Source: Schistocephalus solidus (Eukaryota; Platyhelminthes; Cestoda; Diphyllobothriidea; Diphyllobothriidae). Taken from it: a stretch of 64,000 bases of DNA. The stretch covers positions 1-64,000 of the forward strand of contig WEDG01004197.1 of NCBI GenBank assembly GCA_017591395.1, read 5' to 3'. How positions within the stretch are numbered: the first letter of the stretch is position 1; each line of letters starts with the position of its first letter. A program made the position numbers and the translations under genes. The notes beneath the pieces are model-generated. The model saw nothing but the letters and a program-made list of their open reading frames with translations, was not told where the DNA came from and ran no database searches. Positions 12,665 through 22,800 of the stretch are shown here, in pieces.

Positions 12665-12885
12665 TTTTATCGTACCATGATAGTTTTAAGCTCGTCAGAC
12701 TGTTTATAGTGAGGACAATGGGCTGAGCCGTTGACATCACTCTCTCCCCGAACCCCACAATCAGCACACTGTCTGAGCCGGTCAGTTATCTGATGCGGAA
12801 GTGGAAGCAGCTGCTGCTGACCTCGCCTACGTTTACTACGTACACAAACTGGCCCTCCAAACACAAGCACCAGTTTAAAGTAAAA
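12665..12885 (-). repeat. Isolated S2-composite X module, inverted
   Basis: The reverse complement matches 57,290-57,500 and 40,690-40,880 (CACTATAAACA.TCTGACG.GCTT, the TCAGACAACTGACCGGCTC-type stretch and the GGCCAGGTCGTGTACGTAG-type stretch). It lacks the Y module. It was joined directly to the end of the PLE fragment at about 12,600. Confidence 0.65.
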
Positions 12886-13639
12886 TGCTCATTTGTACGG
12901 CATTTGGCTTGCTACTCAGTACGGAGTAACGATAGCGGTAACAGTGACTAGTTTTCAGTTTTTTAGTGCGGGTGATGCCACCGCTTTTTAAAACCATATT
13001 GTTTGTATGCCGGAGTGTCATATGCATCTTTGAAAACTAGAAAAAGTATTCAAATAATATATGTGGCATGATTGTAATAAATAACGTATGTCTGGATTAG
13101 GTGCCATATTAATTTGTGTTGCAATCGTCGATTTAAAACACAAAAAACGTCAAATTAACTTAATTATTCTTGAAAATCTGTTGTGACGTCGCCGTCTCTT
13201 AGCAATGGTGTAATTTACTCTTGAAGAAGACCACGGTCATTTTAAACTTTCTCCCTGGAAATTGCTGACGTTTGTTTAAGGACCACTTTTCTAACTGTAT
13301 TTAGTTTGCTTTTAAACCAGGCGCCTGCTCTCCCTTTTTGATTTGTTGGGTTGGTTTTTGTTCACATGGTTTGCTCACATTACTGTCGTGTGATATAGCT
13401 GAGAGCTTACGTCGACCTTTAGCAGGCTGTATGGCAGCCGCCGTTTGCTGCTGAACGTGCTTACATGTGGCCTTTGTAGACTGGTTTTCCAAAAAGTACT
13501 GTTGTACATGGTTTCGCTGCACTACTCTGAGTCTGCCAGCCTTTAGTCTGTGCTCCTGATAAGTCTAAAAATTTTGCAAGGACTTTGTTCTCTGTCGCTT
13601 CGCGTTTTACTGGAGGTTGTGTTCAGTGATGTTTCTTTC

Positions 13640-14270
13640 TATCAGGGGTAAAGAGGTATTAGTTAAGTGTAGCACCACAGAAATAGCATTTGGTCGCTCA
13701 ATTTGTCTCGTACAGCTATTTAATGCTCAAGTGGCCAACCCTATACCGGTACCCAACTCTCACCTGAGGCTCCTCGAATTTGGGTTCTTCCCAGCGGCCA
13801 CATCCCGGGCAAACATCACGACCAGCGGGCTAAACCACATGAGGGTCTCCGGTGTTATGTGTGCGTCAACACTTAGTATGTCTGACTACCGAACTTCCCA
13901 TCTCCCCCCTCCTCTCAAAAGTCCTACAGTGGGGGCGACAGCAACCCCGTAGGTGGCCCAGTCTAGCTTGGGTCTTTCTCCAACTAAAACAAAACCATGA
14001 CCAATAGTGGAGATCGGCAGCCGTCTGGGATGTCCGAGCAGCCATATTTAGGGACAGCACTGGTTGCCTCCTCGCGGAGGAAGAGGCTTGAAAAGGTACC
14101 CTTAACAAATGCTGGTTATCACGTCTTCTGCAGCCGGCCGCGGCCTGCAGATCGCAAAATACGTGGTTGTTAAATTCAAACAAACAAAAATTTCCCCGTC
14201 CCCATCCCCCTCGCCATACCCTCCAGGCTGCCCGGGTGAGTCCTCTTACACTAGCCTTGGTATAAAACCA
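13640..14270 (+). mobile_element. 5' region of the RTE-like zinc-finger LINE, truncated copy
   Basis: Aligns over about 600 bases with 35,930-36,510, the leader of the LINE described at 35,930-40,430. Shared landmarks include TAGCATTT.GTCGCTC, CCCAACTCTCA, AAAAGTCCTAC.GTGGGGGCGACAGC and TGCAGCCGGCCGCG. Copy 1 stops at about 14,270 just before the endonuclease coding region begins in the longer copy, so no protein part is present. Confidence 0.75.
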
Positions 14271-14361
14271 GTGGCAATTTTAGCCTATTTAAGTATACTC
14301 TTGTTAATTATTAACGCACTTTTTCTACTTAGAACACCAATATGCCGTCTACTAGTTCACG

Positions 14362-14799
14362 ATGTCCCGCAAGCGACTCACCAAAAGACGCAAGGTTGCA
14401 GCCTCCCCACTATCCTTGAGTAACAGATTAATGGAAGGGGACCTTTCTAGCGTACGAGAGACTTCGCAGCCCTCTGTATATATTGTCAACTCTAAAATCT
14501 ATTTGGAAAATCTTGAATATCTTGATCATCTGATTGCTAAAGCCTACACCTCGTCCTGCCATAATCGATTGTCATCTGATGACATAGCAGATTTTTTGCT
14601 TCAAGGAACTATAACCAATACCTCCTACACAGTTATCCAGCAGGCTTTTCACATAACTGAGATAATCATCTCCGAAACCGAAGAACAGATAAAACGCAAG
14701 CATAATTGTATGCTGCGTAATATTTCAAGTGTAATATCTGCTTTCGATTGGGCGCGTTTGTTTCTGGCAAGCTGTGGCTTGGGATTCAGAGTCGCGTAA
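14362..14799 (+). CDS. Hypothetical 145-residue protein
   Basis: An open frame starts at an ATG preceded by an in-frame stop and runs 145 codons. The predicted protein has a basic N-terminus (MSRKRLTKRRKV), a possible helical middle and no signal peptide. I do not recognise a domain. A plausible 3' splice site (pyrimidine-rich, TTTTTCTACTTAG) lies at about 14,320-14,332, so it could be an exon of a host gene; alternatively it is the 5' portion of a mobile element, since RTE-like leader DNA precedes it and a PLE fragment follows 200 bases later. Composition and codon texture look more protein-like than neighbouring chance frames. Confidence 0.35.
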   Translation: MSRKRLTKRRKVAASPLSLSNRLMEGDLSSVRETSQPSVYIVNSKIYLENLEYLDHLIAKAYTSSCHNRLSSDDIADFLLQGTITNTSYTVIQQAFHITEIIISETEEQIKRKHNCMLRNISSVISAFDWARLFLASCGLGFRVA

Positions 14800-14994
14800 A
14801 CTACACGAATGCGCTGGCTCAGTCTTAATGCCCCCATATTTGTCACGCTATTTTCTCAAGAAAGTAGATTAGTAGATAATGTTGTCAAAATGGCATTCCT
14901 CAGTTTCCCCTGGCCTAACCCCAATGCAGGGAAAAGCTGAAAAATGTTAAATTTTCCACAATTATTGTTGCTAATTATTGTTGATACTTTTGCG

Positions 14995-15683
14995 TATAAA
15001 TGACTGGCCCTAAAAGGTAACCATCATCATTGAGGGCTCTCCGCTCCGGCCAATTGTGCTCTTAAATGTACTCTAAATTTCGGACTGATAATGCGGCTGT
15101 TTCAACGTCTCAATTTTCTTACCACTCATTCGGATACCACAGTCAGCTCCTCAGCACAATTCTTAGAGAAACCTAAAGGTGTTAGCTTCTTGCCAAGTGA
15201 CGTCATGCTATCTTTTGTCGCGATGCAATATTTTAATTCGATTCCGTAGGATCTGGCAGTCGATCCTATCCAATTAATCCTGGTAGATCAATACCATGAA
15301 ACATAGAATCGTCTTCAAGAGGACCAAATCCTCCAACTTCAGAAGTTCTGTCTGAAGAAATACTTTAAATTTGACGTAACAATCTGCGAGCAGATGAAAG
15401 GCTTGCGAAATGGTTCGCCAATTTCAGGATTCTTAGCCGAGTCGGTCTTACAACGGTTGGATTCACTGCTCTGACGACTACACAGACCGAAATTCTGGTC
15501 TCGGTATGTGGAGGATATTTTTTTGTTTATATCAAATGGTATTAGTTGCTGACATTCAAAATACTTATCAACGCCATCTTCCCGGACAATCCATTTACGA
15601 TGGAAGAAAACGACCACCTGATCTTTCTGGATTTCATGGTTTGTCGAAAAGATGATAGTTGTCCTTAGGCCAGAAAAATTGAA
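14995..15683 (+). pseudogene. PLE family 1 reverse transcriptase fragment, copy 3
   Basis: Nearly identical to 11,905-12,596 by eye across its full length, including the same in-frame stop in the FNSIP block and the same YVED in place of YVDD. One visible difference is an extra T in the T-run near 15,520. Sharing the lesions means a dead copy was duplicated (or mobilised in trans) rather than two active insertions decaying independently. Its right end merges at GCCAGAAAAATTG into the promoter block of the secreted-peptide gene. Confidence 0.85.
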
Positions 15684-16027
15684 TGTTCACAACCTCCCAG
15701 GAATTTAATAATCGTTTCAGCTAAAACTGACATGCATATATTAACAAGTATGATTGATAGAATACTTATAAATAGAAAGCATTAGTCGCAAAATAATAAT
15801 AAGTGAAATTGTTTTGCTTTTATATTGCAATGAAACATAATCTTGTGGATGTCATCTTGGAATAAAGAAGAAGAGTTAAAAACAGAGCAAATTCGGTTTA
15901 ATTCTATCTTTTTTTGCCAGCAAGCACATCGCTTGGGTACAATCGTGTCATTCGGCCCCTGAGATGTCATTGGTTGGCCTCGTAATGAATCAGCTAAGTC
16001 TGAACATTATTTGGGCTTATAAAAGAA
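15672..16027 (+). promoter_or_regulatory. Promoter region of secreted-peptide gene (duplicated block, copy 2)
   Basis: This stretch matches 2,447-2,800 throughout. It contains a CCATTGG/CCAAT-like motif in the region TCATTGGTTGG (about 15,967) and ends in GGGCTTATAAAAGAAG, with TATAAAA at 16,018-16,024. Transcription would be expected about 25-30 bases downstream, around 16,045-16,055, which leaves a short 5' UTR before the ATG at 16,081. The function is inferred from position and motif. Confidence 0.6.
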
Positions 16028-16080
16028 GCTCGTGTTATGCTCAGGGCATGTCTAAGATCCTTCAGCCTACCACCCGGAAG

Positions 16081-16634
16081 ATGCGCGTTTTCCTATTGCT
16101 TGCGTTCCTGCTCGTGGTCTCCACCGTATCCGAAGCCTGCGCTACGGGCAAAACTGGTTATTCATCCATCAAAAGCAGCGCCGACTACCAAAAACCCAAA
16201 CCTCCGAAGTCGACTGGTGAGTCCTACAAGATTATTTAAAACTGTCATTTGAGATATTTACAGCACCATGCATATCAGTGCAACGGCTGTAGCGTTACTT
16301 GTACTTACTTGGACATGTAATATTTTGGCGTTTTTTTGCGCACTTTTCACTGACAATATCTTCAAGGCCTTCCACTCAAGCCAAATATTACTTCAGGTTT
16401 ATTTATTTTTAGCCCCTAAGGAGCTAGTGAATCCTTTGGACATAAAGATTTGGTAAAGCGATATATGCAGCCCATAGGTTCGCTTTTCAGTTATTCTTCA
16501 TAAAATCATATGATTAATTTAAGTGTGAAATCCAAATAACATTGATATTACTTTCCTTAGATATGTGGAAAACATTTTGCATGAACACCTGCGACATCCG
16601 AGGATATTCCTGTGAAATGCACAATAAAGTCTAA
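16081..16634 (+). CDS. Small secreted cysteine-containing peptide, two exons (69 aa)
   Basis: Exon 1 (16,081-16,216) encodes a classic signal peptide: Met-Arg, a hydrophobic core VFLLLAFLLVV and a small-residue cleavage site after SEA at residue 19. A Lys/Pro-rich stretch (KPKPPKST) follows. The exon ends in phase 1 at a strong donor G|GTGAGT. Exon 2 (16,561-16,634) follows a pyrimidine-rich acceptor CTTTCCTTAG, completes the codon and adds a tail with three cysteines (C52, C56, C63). With C20 at the start of the mature peptide there are four cysteines, enough for two disulfides. A TATA box lies 57 bases upstream of the ATG, and an AATAAA sits inside the last codons. An in-frame upstream ATG at 16,048 would add 11 residues before the signal but probably lies at or upstream of the transcription start. 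I do not recognise the family. The architecture resembles short secreted-effector genes of parasitic flatworms; that role is inference. Confidence 0.7.
16217..16560 (+). other. Intron of the secreted-peptide gene
   Basis: A 344-base intron with GTGAGT donor and TTAG acceptor, phase 1. An internal acceptor-like site (ATTTATTTTTAG, about 16,400-16,411) followed by a GT could define a tiny exon of 14 bases, but that would break the reading frame, so I do not call it. Confidence 0.6.
16624..16629 (+). terminator. AATAAA polyadenylation signal overlapping the coding end
   Basis: The hexamer AATAAA forms codons 67-68 (Asn-Lys) of the secreted peptide, three bases before the TAA stop triplet at 16,632-16,634. 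If used, the 3' UTR would be only about 10-20 bases. Confidence 0.55.
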
Positions 16635-16639
16635 GTTGG

Positions 16640-17295
16640 ATGACTCGGCCTTTCGTTCTCTCCCATATCACTAACGATGCAGTGTTTGCCCTCCTTAATA
16701 ACGATATTCTCTTATTTGAACTAGGGGTTCTGAGTCCGGAAAAAACCCAAATGGTCCTTGGAGATGCACATGTCTATATCATCATTCAAACCGGTCTGGG
16801 TAGCTTGTGAAGCATCTAAGGTTACCTTATGGGCTACGGTCGTCACAGGGTTGCTTTAGCACTTAAAAGGACAGCGTTGGAAGTGCTTTCGTTTCATCCG
16901 TGTCTTTTTATGTTGTCTGCGGAACCGACTATCTCCTTATTGGCAGCATTTTCTGAAAGCTTTTAGTGCTACGAATACATTATTTGAGTTAGGGTTGACT
17001 TTTCAACTGAGAAGATGGTACTATTAATCATAGCAGAAGTGTCCTTACTCAAATCGGATGGGAACGTTTACACAGTTATACGTCCACCACTTAGTTGTTG
17101 ATAACGCTGTAGAGACTGTTCCATCGTCTATGACGCGCACCAACAGCCAGTCTTGGTGGAAATTTGTTATTTATGTGTTTCAGTGAATTGACCGGGCCAC
17201 CTGAAGTCCAGCCTGATTTGTCAGATCGCAGGGTCTTTAAGAAATTAAACCACTCAGTTATTTACAAAGCTGAAAATATATTTTTTCACACTAAA
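16640..17295. other. Unassigned spacer
   Basis: About 650 bases after the peptide gene. No ORF, repeat match or motif was identified. Confidence 0.3.
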
Positions 17296-17299
17296 ATTG

Positions 17300-18640
17300 T
17301 GAAAATCAAATAACTGAAAACGGGGGATGGAAACTTCACGATCGTCCATCTTCGTGATCAGCCACGTCTCAGTTATGGAAATGATATCTGGTGAAGTTTG
17401 GCACACGTATATATTAAGCTCGTCTTATTTAGGGAGTAGGCTTTGGACATTGGTATGTAAACATTTTAGTTTATTTGTGTGTTTTAAGCCGGCTATGTTG
17501 CTGCCTTCTTCAATTTAGGCAGTTGGACCGACATTCACACAGGATGTGTCCATGTTCAAGACATTTTGCATATTTCCGCAGTAGAACTGGATTTTATGTA
17601 GATTGTTGCATTTGATTAGTTGCTCGACCGTGAGACTTTTGTCAGAATGACGGGCGTCCTCCACAGAAGGGGTTTATGTACTCGATCAATCACTCCGTTC
17701 CTTTTTACAAGTCATTATCTCCCTGTTCTTTCAAGTTCTCCAATTCCGCTTTTAGCGCCCTCCATTTCATTTTCTCTTGTCGGAGAAGTCCGGTTGAAAA
17801 AAATACCTCTGTGACCGGGGACTGCCCCTGCTGTTCGCTCGATTAGAAGGTCTCTCTGTAGTTTATTTTCCAAAATTACCTTTAAAGGCCTTGATTTATT
17901 TCTTAAAAGGTTTGTGTTATCTTTACTATTTAATCGGAAAAGTTTAAAAACCCTTATTGTTTCATCCTCTCATATTATTTCACTCATACACGCTTGCAAG
18001 GCCATGATGTCATCATTTATTCTTTACCTGGGAATTTCGTTGGTTGATTCATGAAGCCCATGGGCGATTATGCATTGTTACCTGTCCACAGCACCTCTAT
18101 CCAGGGAGTTCTGTTTAATAATTTGCCTGGCTGATGTTAGGGGTTCCCCAATACTGGCTTCAAATTCTTTGGCTTGGGGAGGTATTACTGCTGTGGGCCC
18201 ACTTTGTATCATCCATTCTGTGTGCAAAAGCTCCTCTTTATTTGCCTCTGATGAAGCGCGCGTGGCCTAGAGACTATTTCCGTTAACGTTATTTGTGGTG
18301 TTATGTTAAGCTATTTCATTGGTATATTTTGATCAATTTTATTTTGTACCTTGACTGGTATCTTAGATACCACATTGCATATATTTGGGGATTAGTTGTG
18401 TAGGTTGCCTCGTGCTCTTCTCCGTGTTATCCTATGCGTTGATGCTGGCAATCGATCCTCTGCTAACAGCATGCAACTCTCCACGGCCTCCCTTTTTCGC
18501 AGAAATGATAATTCACAACCATACATGGTAACCTCCCAAGCATATTCTCAGTCATCGTATGCATTCTACTATATTTCTTTAATTATTTGGCGGTTTTACT
18601 AAACGTCTTGTTCATTAAAAGTCACTTACAGGACGAAAAT
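17300..18640 (-). pseudogene. CR1-like LINE, family C, copy 1 (5' half only)
   Basis: Aligns in order with 34,560-35,800, for example CATCTTCGTG.TCA.CCA, GATAATATCTGGTGAA.TTTGGCA and GGCGTCCTCCACAGAAGGGG. In the other copy this region translates on the minus strand as the start of an endonuclease. Here the frames are broken. The downstream endonuclease body and RT are absent. Similarity fades near 18,460, so the right boundary is approximate. Confidence 0.7.
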
Positions 18641-18649
18641 TTATTACAT

Positions 18650-19835
18650 ATATAGGACTGCTAGCCAGCTATTCTTCTCGTTTTCTTACAGTAAAATATA
18701 TTGTTTTTATTTCTGGCTGCGTAATTAAATCTACTGACAACCATATATATTCCGACTCATTTTCCTTTGATCTCTCATAATCTCCTTTTCGATGTTCAAT
18801 TGCAGTTGCTAATAACATCCTGAGTATTCTTCATCGTTTTAACATGTGTTTTACGAACAGTGTTCGAGACTGTTATGAAATCCATATCTTCTTTTTATTT
18901 CATTAATTTCAAACATAATTTAGGATAATTCGCCCTTTTTATAGAATCGGTGCTTTTGATCAAATTCTGAAATATATTGCTTATTCACTCAATGTTCCCT
19001 CCGTCAGAGAATACTTGCAGCATTCGGCCTCTTGCACTAGAAACTAGTAAAGAATTCGATGTCAAATTGATGACTTCTTTACTTCAGGAGCGTTGGTGGT
19101 TTTCAGCAACTTCAAAAGGTAATAATTCATTTAACTTTCAATAGATTTTTCAATACGCACGGTCAAACGATATACGAAGAAGTGAAACCAATAGACTACG
19201 AACTGTTTGTGCGAATAGATTCGGGCATTTCTTATAAGGGAAAATCATTTCTTTCATTTCAAAATAACCACATACGATCAAATAAAATTTCTTCAGTGTT
19301 ATACATTTTGGTGTACTTTAAATGTTCTGCAGCATTGCCATTTGCTTTAAAATCACTCTTTAACAATCTTCTTACAATGATTTAATATGTGTTTCTTTTT
19401 ATGGACGAATTTCAATGGGTTATCGATCCATTACATTGAGACTTTCAGTTACAAGAATGCTAAATTTCTAAAAAAATATAACAATTCCCGTTGTAAGTAA
19501 GAACGTATGACATTAAAAAGGTCATTATCAGCTTATCATTCGTGTCTGTGCAAACTATTACGTCTGACTCATTCTTACTATGCACGAAAGTCATCGATGG
19601 TTGCATATAAGTGTAATATCTAACGGCCAAATTTGTGCTAACCAAATTCCTATTTATAAATTACTTCCCATTTTGGGCATAGGTCCCGCCACTAAGTCAA
19701 CTTACCATAATATGTTAGCTTTTATTTTAATTTTCCATTATAGTTGGCATCTTAATTCATTACAAAAAGGACAATTCTGCCTTTGACTGTGCACACGTTC
19801 ATCTCAGTTATTTGCTCAACGACATCATTAAGTCC
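18650..19835. other. Unassigned A/T-rich region
   Basis: About 1.2 kb, strongly A/T-rich, with only short frames (60-68 codons) on both strands. Nothing is supported as a gene. It directly precedes the duplicated segment. Confidence 0.3.
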
Positions 19836-19839
19836 AGTT

Positions 19840-22800
19840 ATTATTAAGCACCAGTAACTGTTTTGATTTATATAAAGCAAACAGAAGTCCATTTTCTACT
19901 CTTTAAATTCATATTGCAGTTTCTATGGAACTTCTACAGAATCAGAAAATTTGTAGAAAGAAGCGGCGCATGTAGTGCGTAGCAGGTATCCGCACATTTT
20001 CATCCTCCGATGCATCCCTTCGGCCATTTGAATAACAGAGTGGGATTTCTCAGAACGCGTGTGTTTTTGCTTGGTACGAATTCATATGTTCATTCACGTG
20101 AACCGTCCTTTTCAATTTTTACAACTTGACTTCCACTCTGTATATTACCGGTTACTCGCATGAGTTTGCGGAACACTTGTTTGGAGTTTCCTAAATAAAT
20201 GTAACGAGATATAAATTCTAGCGCATGTCAGTCTGCATTTTGAAGTAATTAAAAAATGAATAGAAACTAACTGTAAGGTAATTCCAACTTCATATTGTTT
20301 ATCTGGTGTGCCTTGCGAAAGAGTCGTTATCCCTTAACAAAGAATTATATTCTAAAATGGGCAACGTATTTGAATAAGGAAGATTCACCTCGAAAAACGT
20401 TAATCTATTCAATAGAAAACACATTAAAACGTTAACCATATGCCACAGACAAATCGTACAACTCAAAAGTGTTCATTTCTGCTGGGTAACCTTGATATCA
20501 TTGTCAAATTCTAATATCCATGAATCAGAATTATCCTTCCAAGGGTTAATAATTCTTGTAAATTGCGCACCCTGCACGGCTGTTGACAAACAAAATTCAT
20601 GTCAGTAGGAAAGTAAACCATGTTCTGCTTATGAGAATAACAAAGAGAATGCTCAAGTTCATACGTACCTGGGAACCACACGTTCTCTTTCACCATCACT
20701 ACAGCAATTGCAGGCAAGTTTGAAATTTCAGGAGTAAAAACAAGTGCTGCGGGAACGTGAAAAGGCTTTGCAATTATTCGGACACTGCGTTTGCTGTCAA
20801 AGTAAAGCAACGAATCCCGTCTATAATTTTTCATTGCTAGTATTATATGCAACACGGAACACTTAATATATACACTTTAAAATATAATACTTTCTTAGGT
20901 GTAGGCGCAAATAAAGTGCTATACAATGTATATAAGATATACTTCAGTTGAAAGATAACCGTTTTTTCGAGTTTTTCCATAAAAGCAGATAAACACTTAC
21001 AAATATGGGCTACTTGTACATGCCAACTGAATTTTTTCATGATATTAGTCACAAAAAAGAGCACGAAGAAGAAAGCTCACGTCTTTGGGTTCAATAAGCT
21101 GCCCACAAATTTAACAGCAATATGAAAAAGCAATTGGTGCCTTCAAACACTCACGTGGATAAAATTGAATTACATGACTGCGGAGCTGCACATGGATTTT
21201 CCAATGTTCCCCTTACCACGGTCCATTCCACAGAAACCTATTTGAAGCAAAAATGTACGCATTTCAAAGGACTTTCAGTTAAACAATATCAGAACAAACG
21301 TTTGCGTTTGACATACATTAATCGAAACAGGAACGTGAATGACAAAATTCGAAGTCCGAGTTAATCTTGACTGGCTGACGTTTGGAATCGAAGCTATATT
21401 AGATCAGTATACATAAATGATGACTGGTAAATTACCCCAATTATCAGATGCAAAGGCAACACAAATTGACCAGATTACGAAGAACATTGACCTTTTGGTT
21501 TCCTAATGTAATAATTGCAAAATTTATCTGGTACCATCTTCGGAATATTTTTTTGAGCTGCAAATTTCGTAGGTGTTTAGTGCATCCTAACTGATGGTTA
21601 TACGTTGATAAAATTTTACGCTCATTGAAAGTCTTATAATTATATTCATCTTCAATCTCTTTCCAGTGGTAGTTGCCCTGCAAAAGTGCTATCGAAGAGA
21701 TTGGCTGAAAGAAAGCTTGTAATAAATGGTGGTGTAACGAATGATAGTTTGTTTCTATGTAGTAGGTGGCTCTAGACATACGGTAAGCTAAAGACTGTTA
21801 AGAATGTTTATGGGTATTTCTGCCTATCAGATGAATCTGTACTTGCGTGCTTTGAAGGATGATACTTCAAACTATGGTGAGACTGAAAAAGCGTATCTTG
21901 CCATCCTTGACATGGGTAGACTTGCTCATTATAATCTCATACGCGCAAAATCAGGAAAGAAAAACGAACGCCGAAAAATATATCGGCATCACTTGGGCGT
22001 CGCATTTTCTATATGTGAATTTTGAATTTAAAAAAAGGATGGTGTTCTTTGATTAATTAGGGTTTTAATATTACTTATTTATGAAAATTGAAGGCATACT
22101 TTAACGTTATCTAATTAAATCATTATATTTCTTTCAACCAATTATAAGTGAAGGAATTAAGTATCTTTTGTCTTTTCACAGCGTGGAGTATTTTGGTGCA
22201 CACACCGCTAAAATATTGCCGTTGGGCAAAGATTGATTGTAAAAATTGGCAGCGAATTGCATAAAACTGCAATTTCCTTTGACATCATAAGACTAAATTT
22301 ACTTCTTTCGACAAAAATAAATTTTTGAGATACGATAAAGAAAGCATCAGGCAGTTTTTATGCTCAGGTTTGCTCTGCTACCTCCACTTGGTTAGAAGAT
22401 TGTCCTTGCATCCATAACGAACGTTTAACCAATGTTACTTATTCAATCCACACATGGGTATTCTCTTATATTATAAAAATTCCCCCGACACCTCTGTGTT
22501 CAGGGTACACACATAGCAGCTCTGATAGAGCATTGAAACACTCGTATCGATTTGGTTTCTGATTTTATCCTAAGTGTGTCATCAGATGTAACTATCCGGA
22601 CGGGTACTAAGCATCACTTCGTAAGGCTAGAAAATAAACTTTTTTAAAATAGTAAAAAAACCAACCGAGAGCAGATTAGAACGAAGAACACCAAACGTTA
22701 GCGATTAACTCCTTAAAAACCATAAAAGCATGACGGTATTAGTCAAATAAGCAGATGAAAAACGATGAAAATGTAATAGCTTTCTCGAAAGCATGATCAG
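19840..22800. repeat. Duplicated genomic segment, copy A
   Basis: A chain of collinear matches links this region to 49,430-54,090 in the same orientation: TATATAAAGCA.ACAGAAGTC (19,871 and 49,447), the four exons described separately, the ACTCACGTGGATAAAATT stretch (21,150 and 50,579), AACCAATCTCTTC, then TGGGTATTCTC.TATATTAT (about 22,456 and 53,716) and the GGGTACTAAG stretch. Divergence is substantial, so the duplication is old. Copy B has been enlarged by an S2 array. Confidence 0.75.
20090..20820 (-). pseudogene. Unrecognised multi-exon gene, paralogue P1 (last four exons; frame damaged)
   Basis: Four minus-strand exons are defined by comparison with 49,596-50,395. They are 20,669-20,820 (donor CCCAG|GTACGT), 20,491-20,579 (89 bases; acceptor GTCAACAG, donor AAG|GTTACC), 20,272-20,351 (80 bases; acceptor ATTTTAG, donor GTTAGT) and 20,090-20,190 (acceptor TTTAG, stop TGA). 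Conserved peptide blocks include SKRS, NLPAIAVVM, VWFPG and RVTGN. Aligned third-position differences around RVTG are mainly silent, which supports past coding. In exon 3 the frame entering from exon 2 meets TAA after five codons and is one base out at the end. More exons probably lie further right. No domain was recognised and no signal peptide seen in this part. Confidence 0.5.

Noticed and set aside
21804..22056. 73-codon plus-strand frame in duplicated segment A
   Set aside because: The aligned region in copy B (about 51,240-51,400) has stops and indels that do not preserve the frame.
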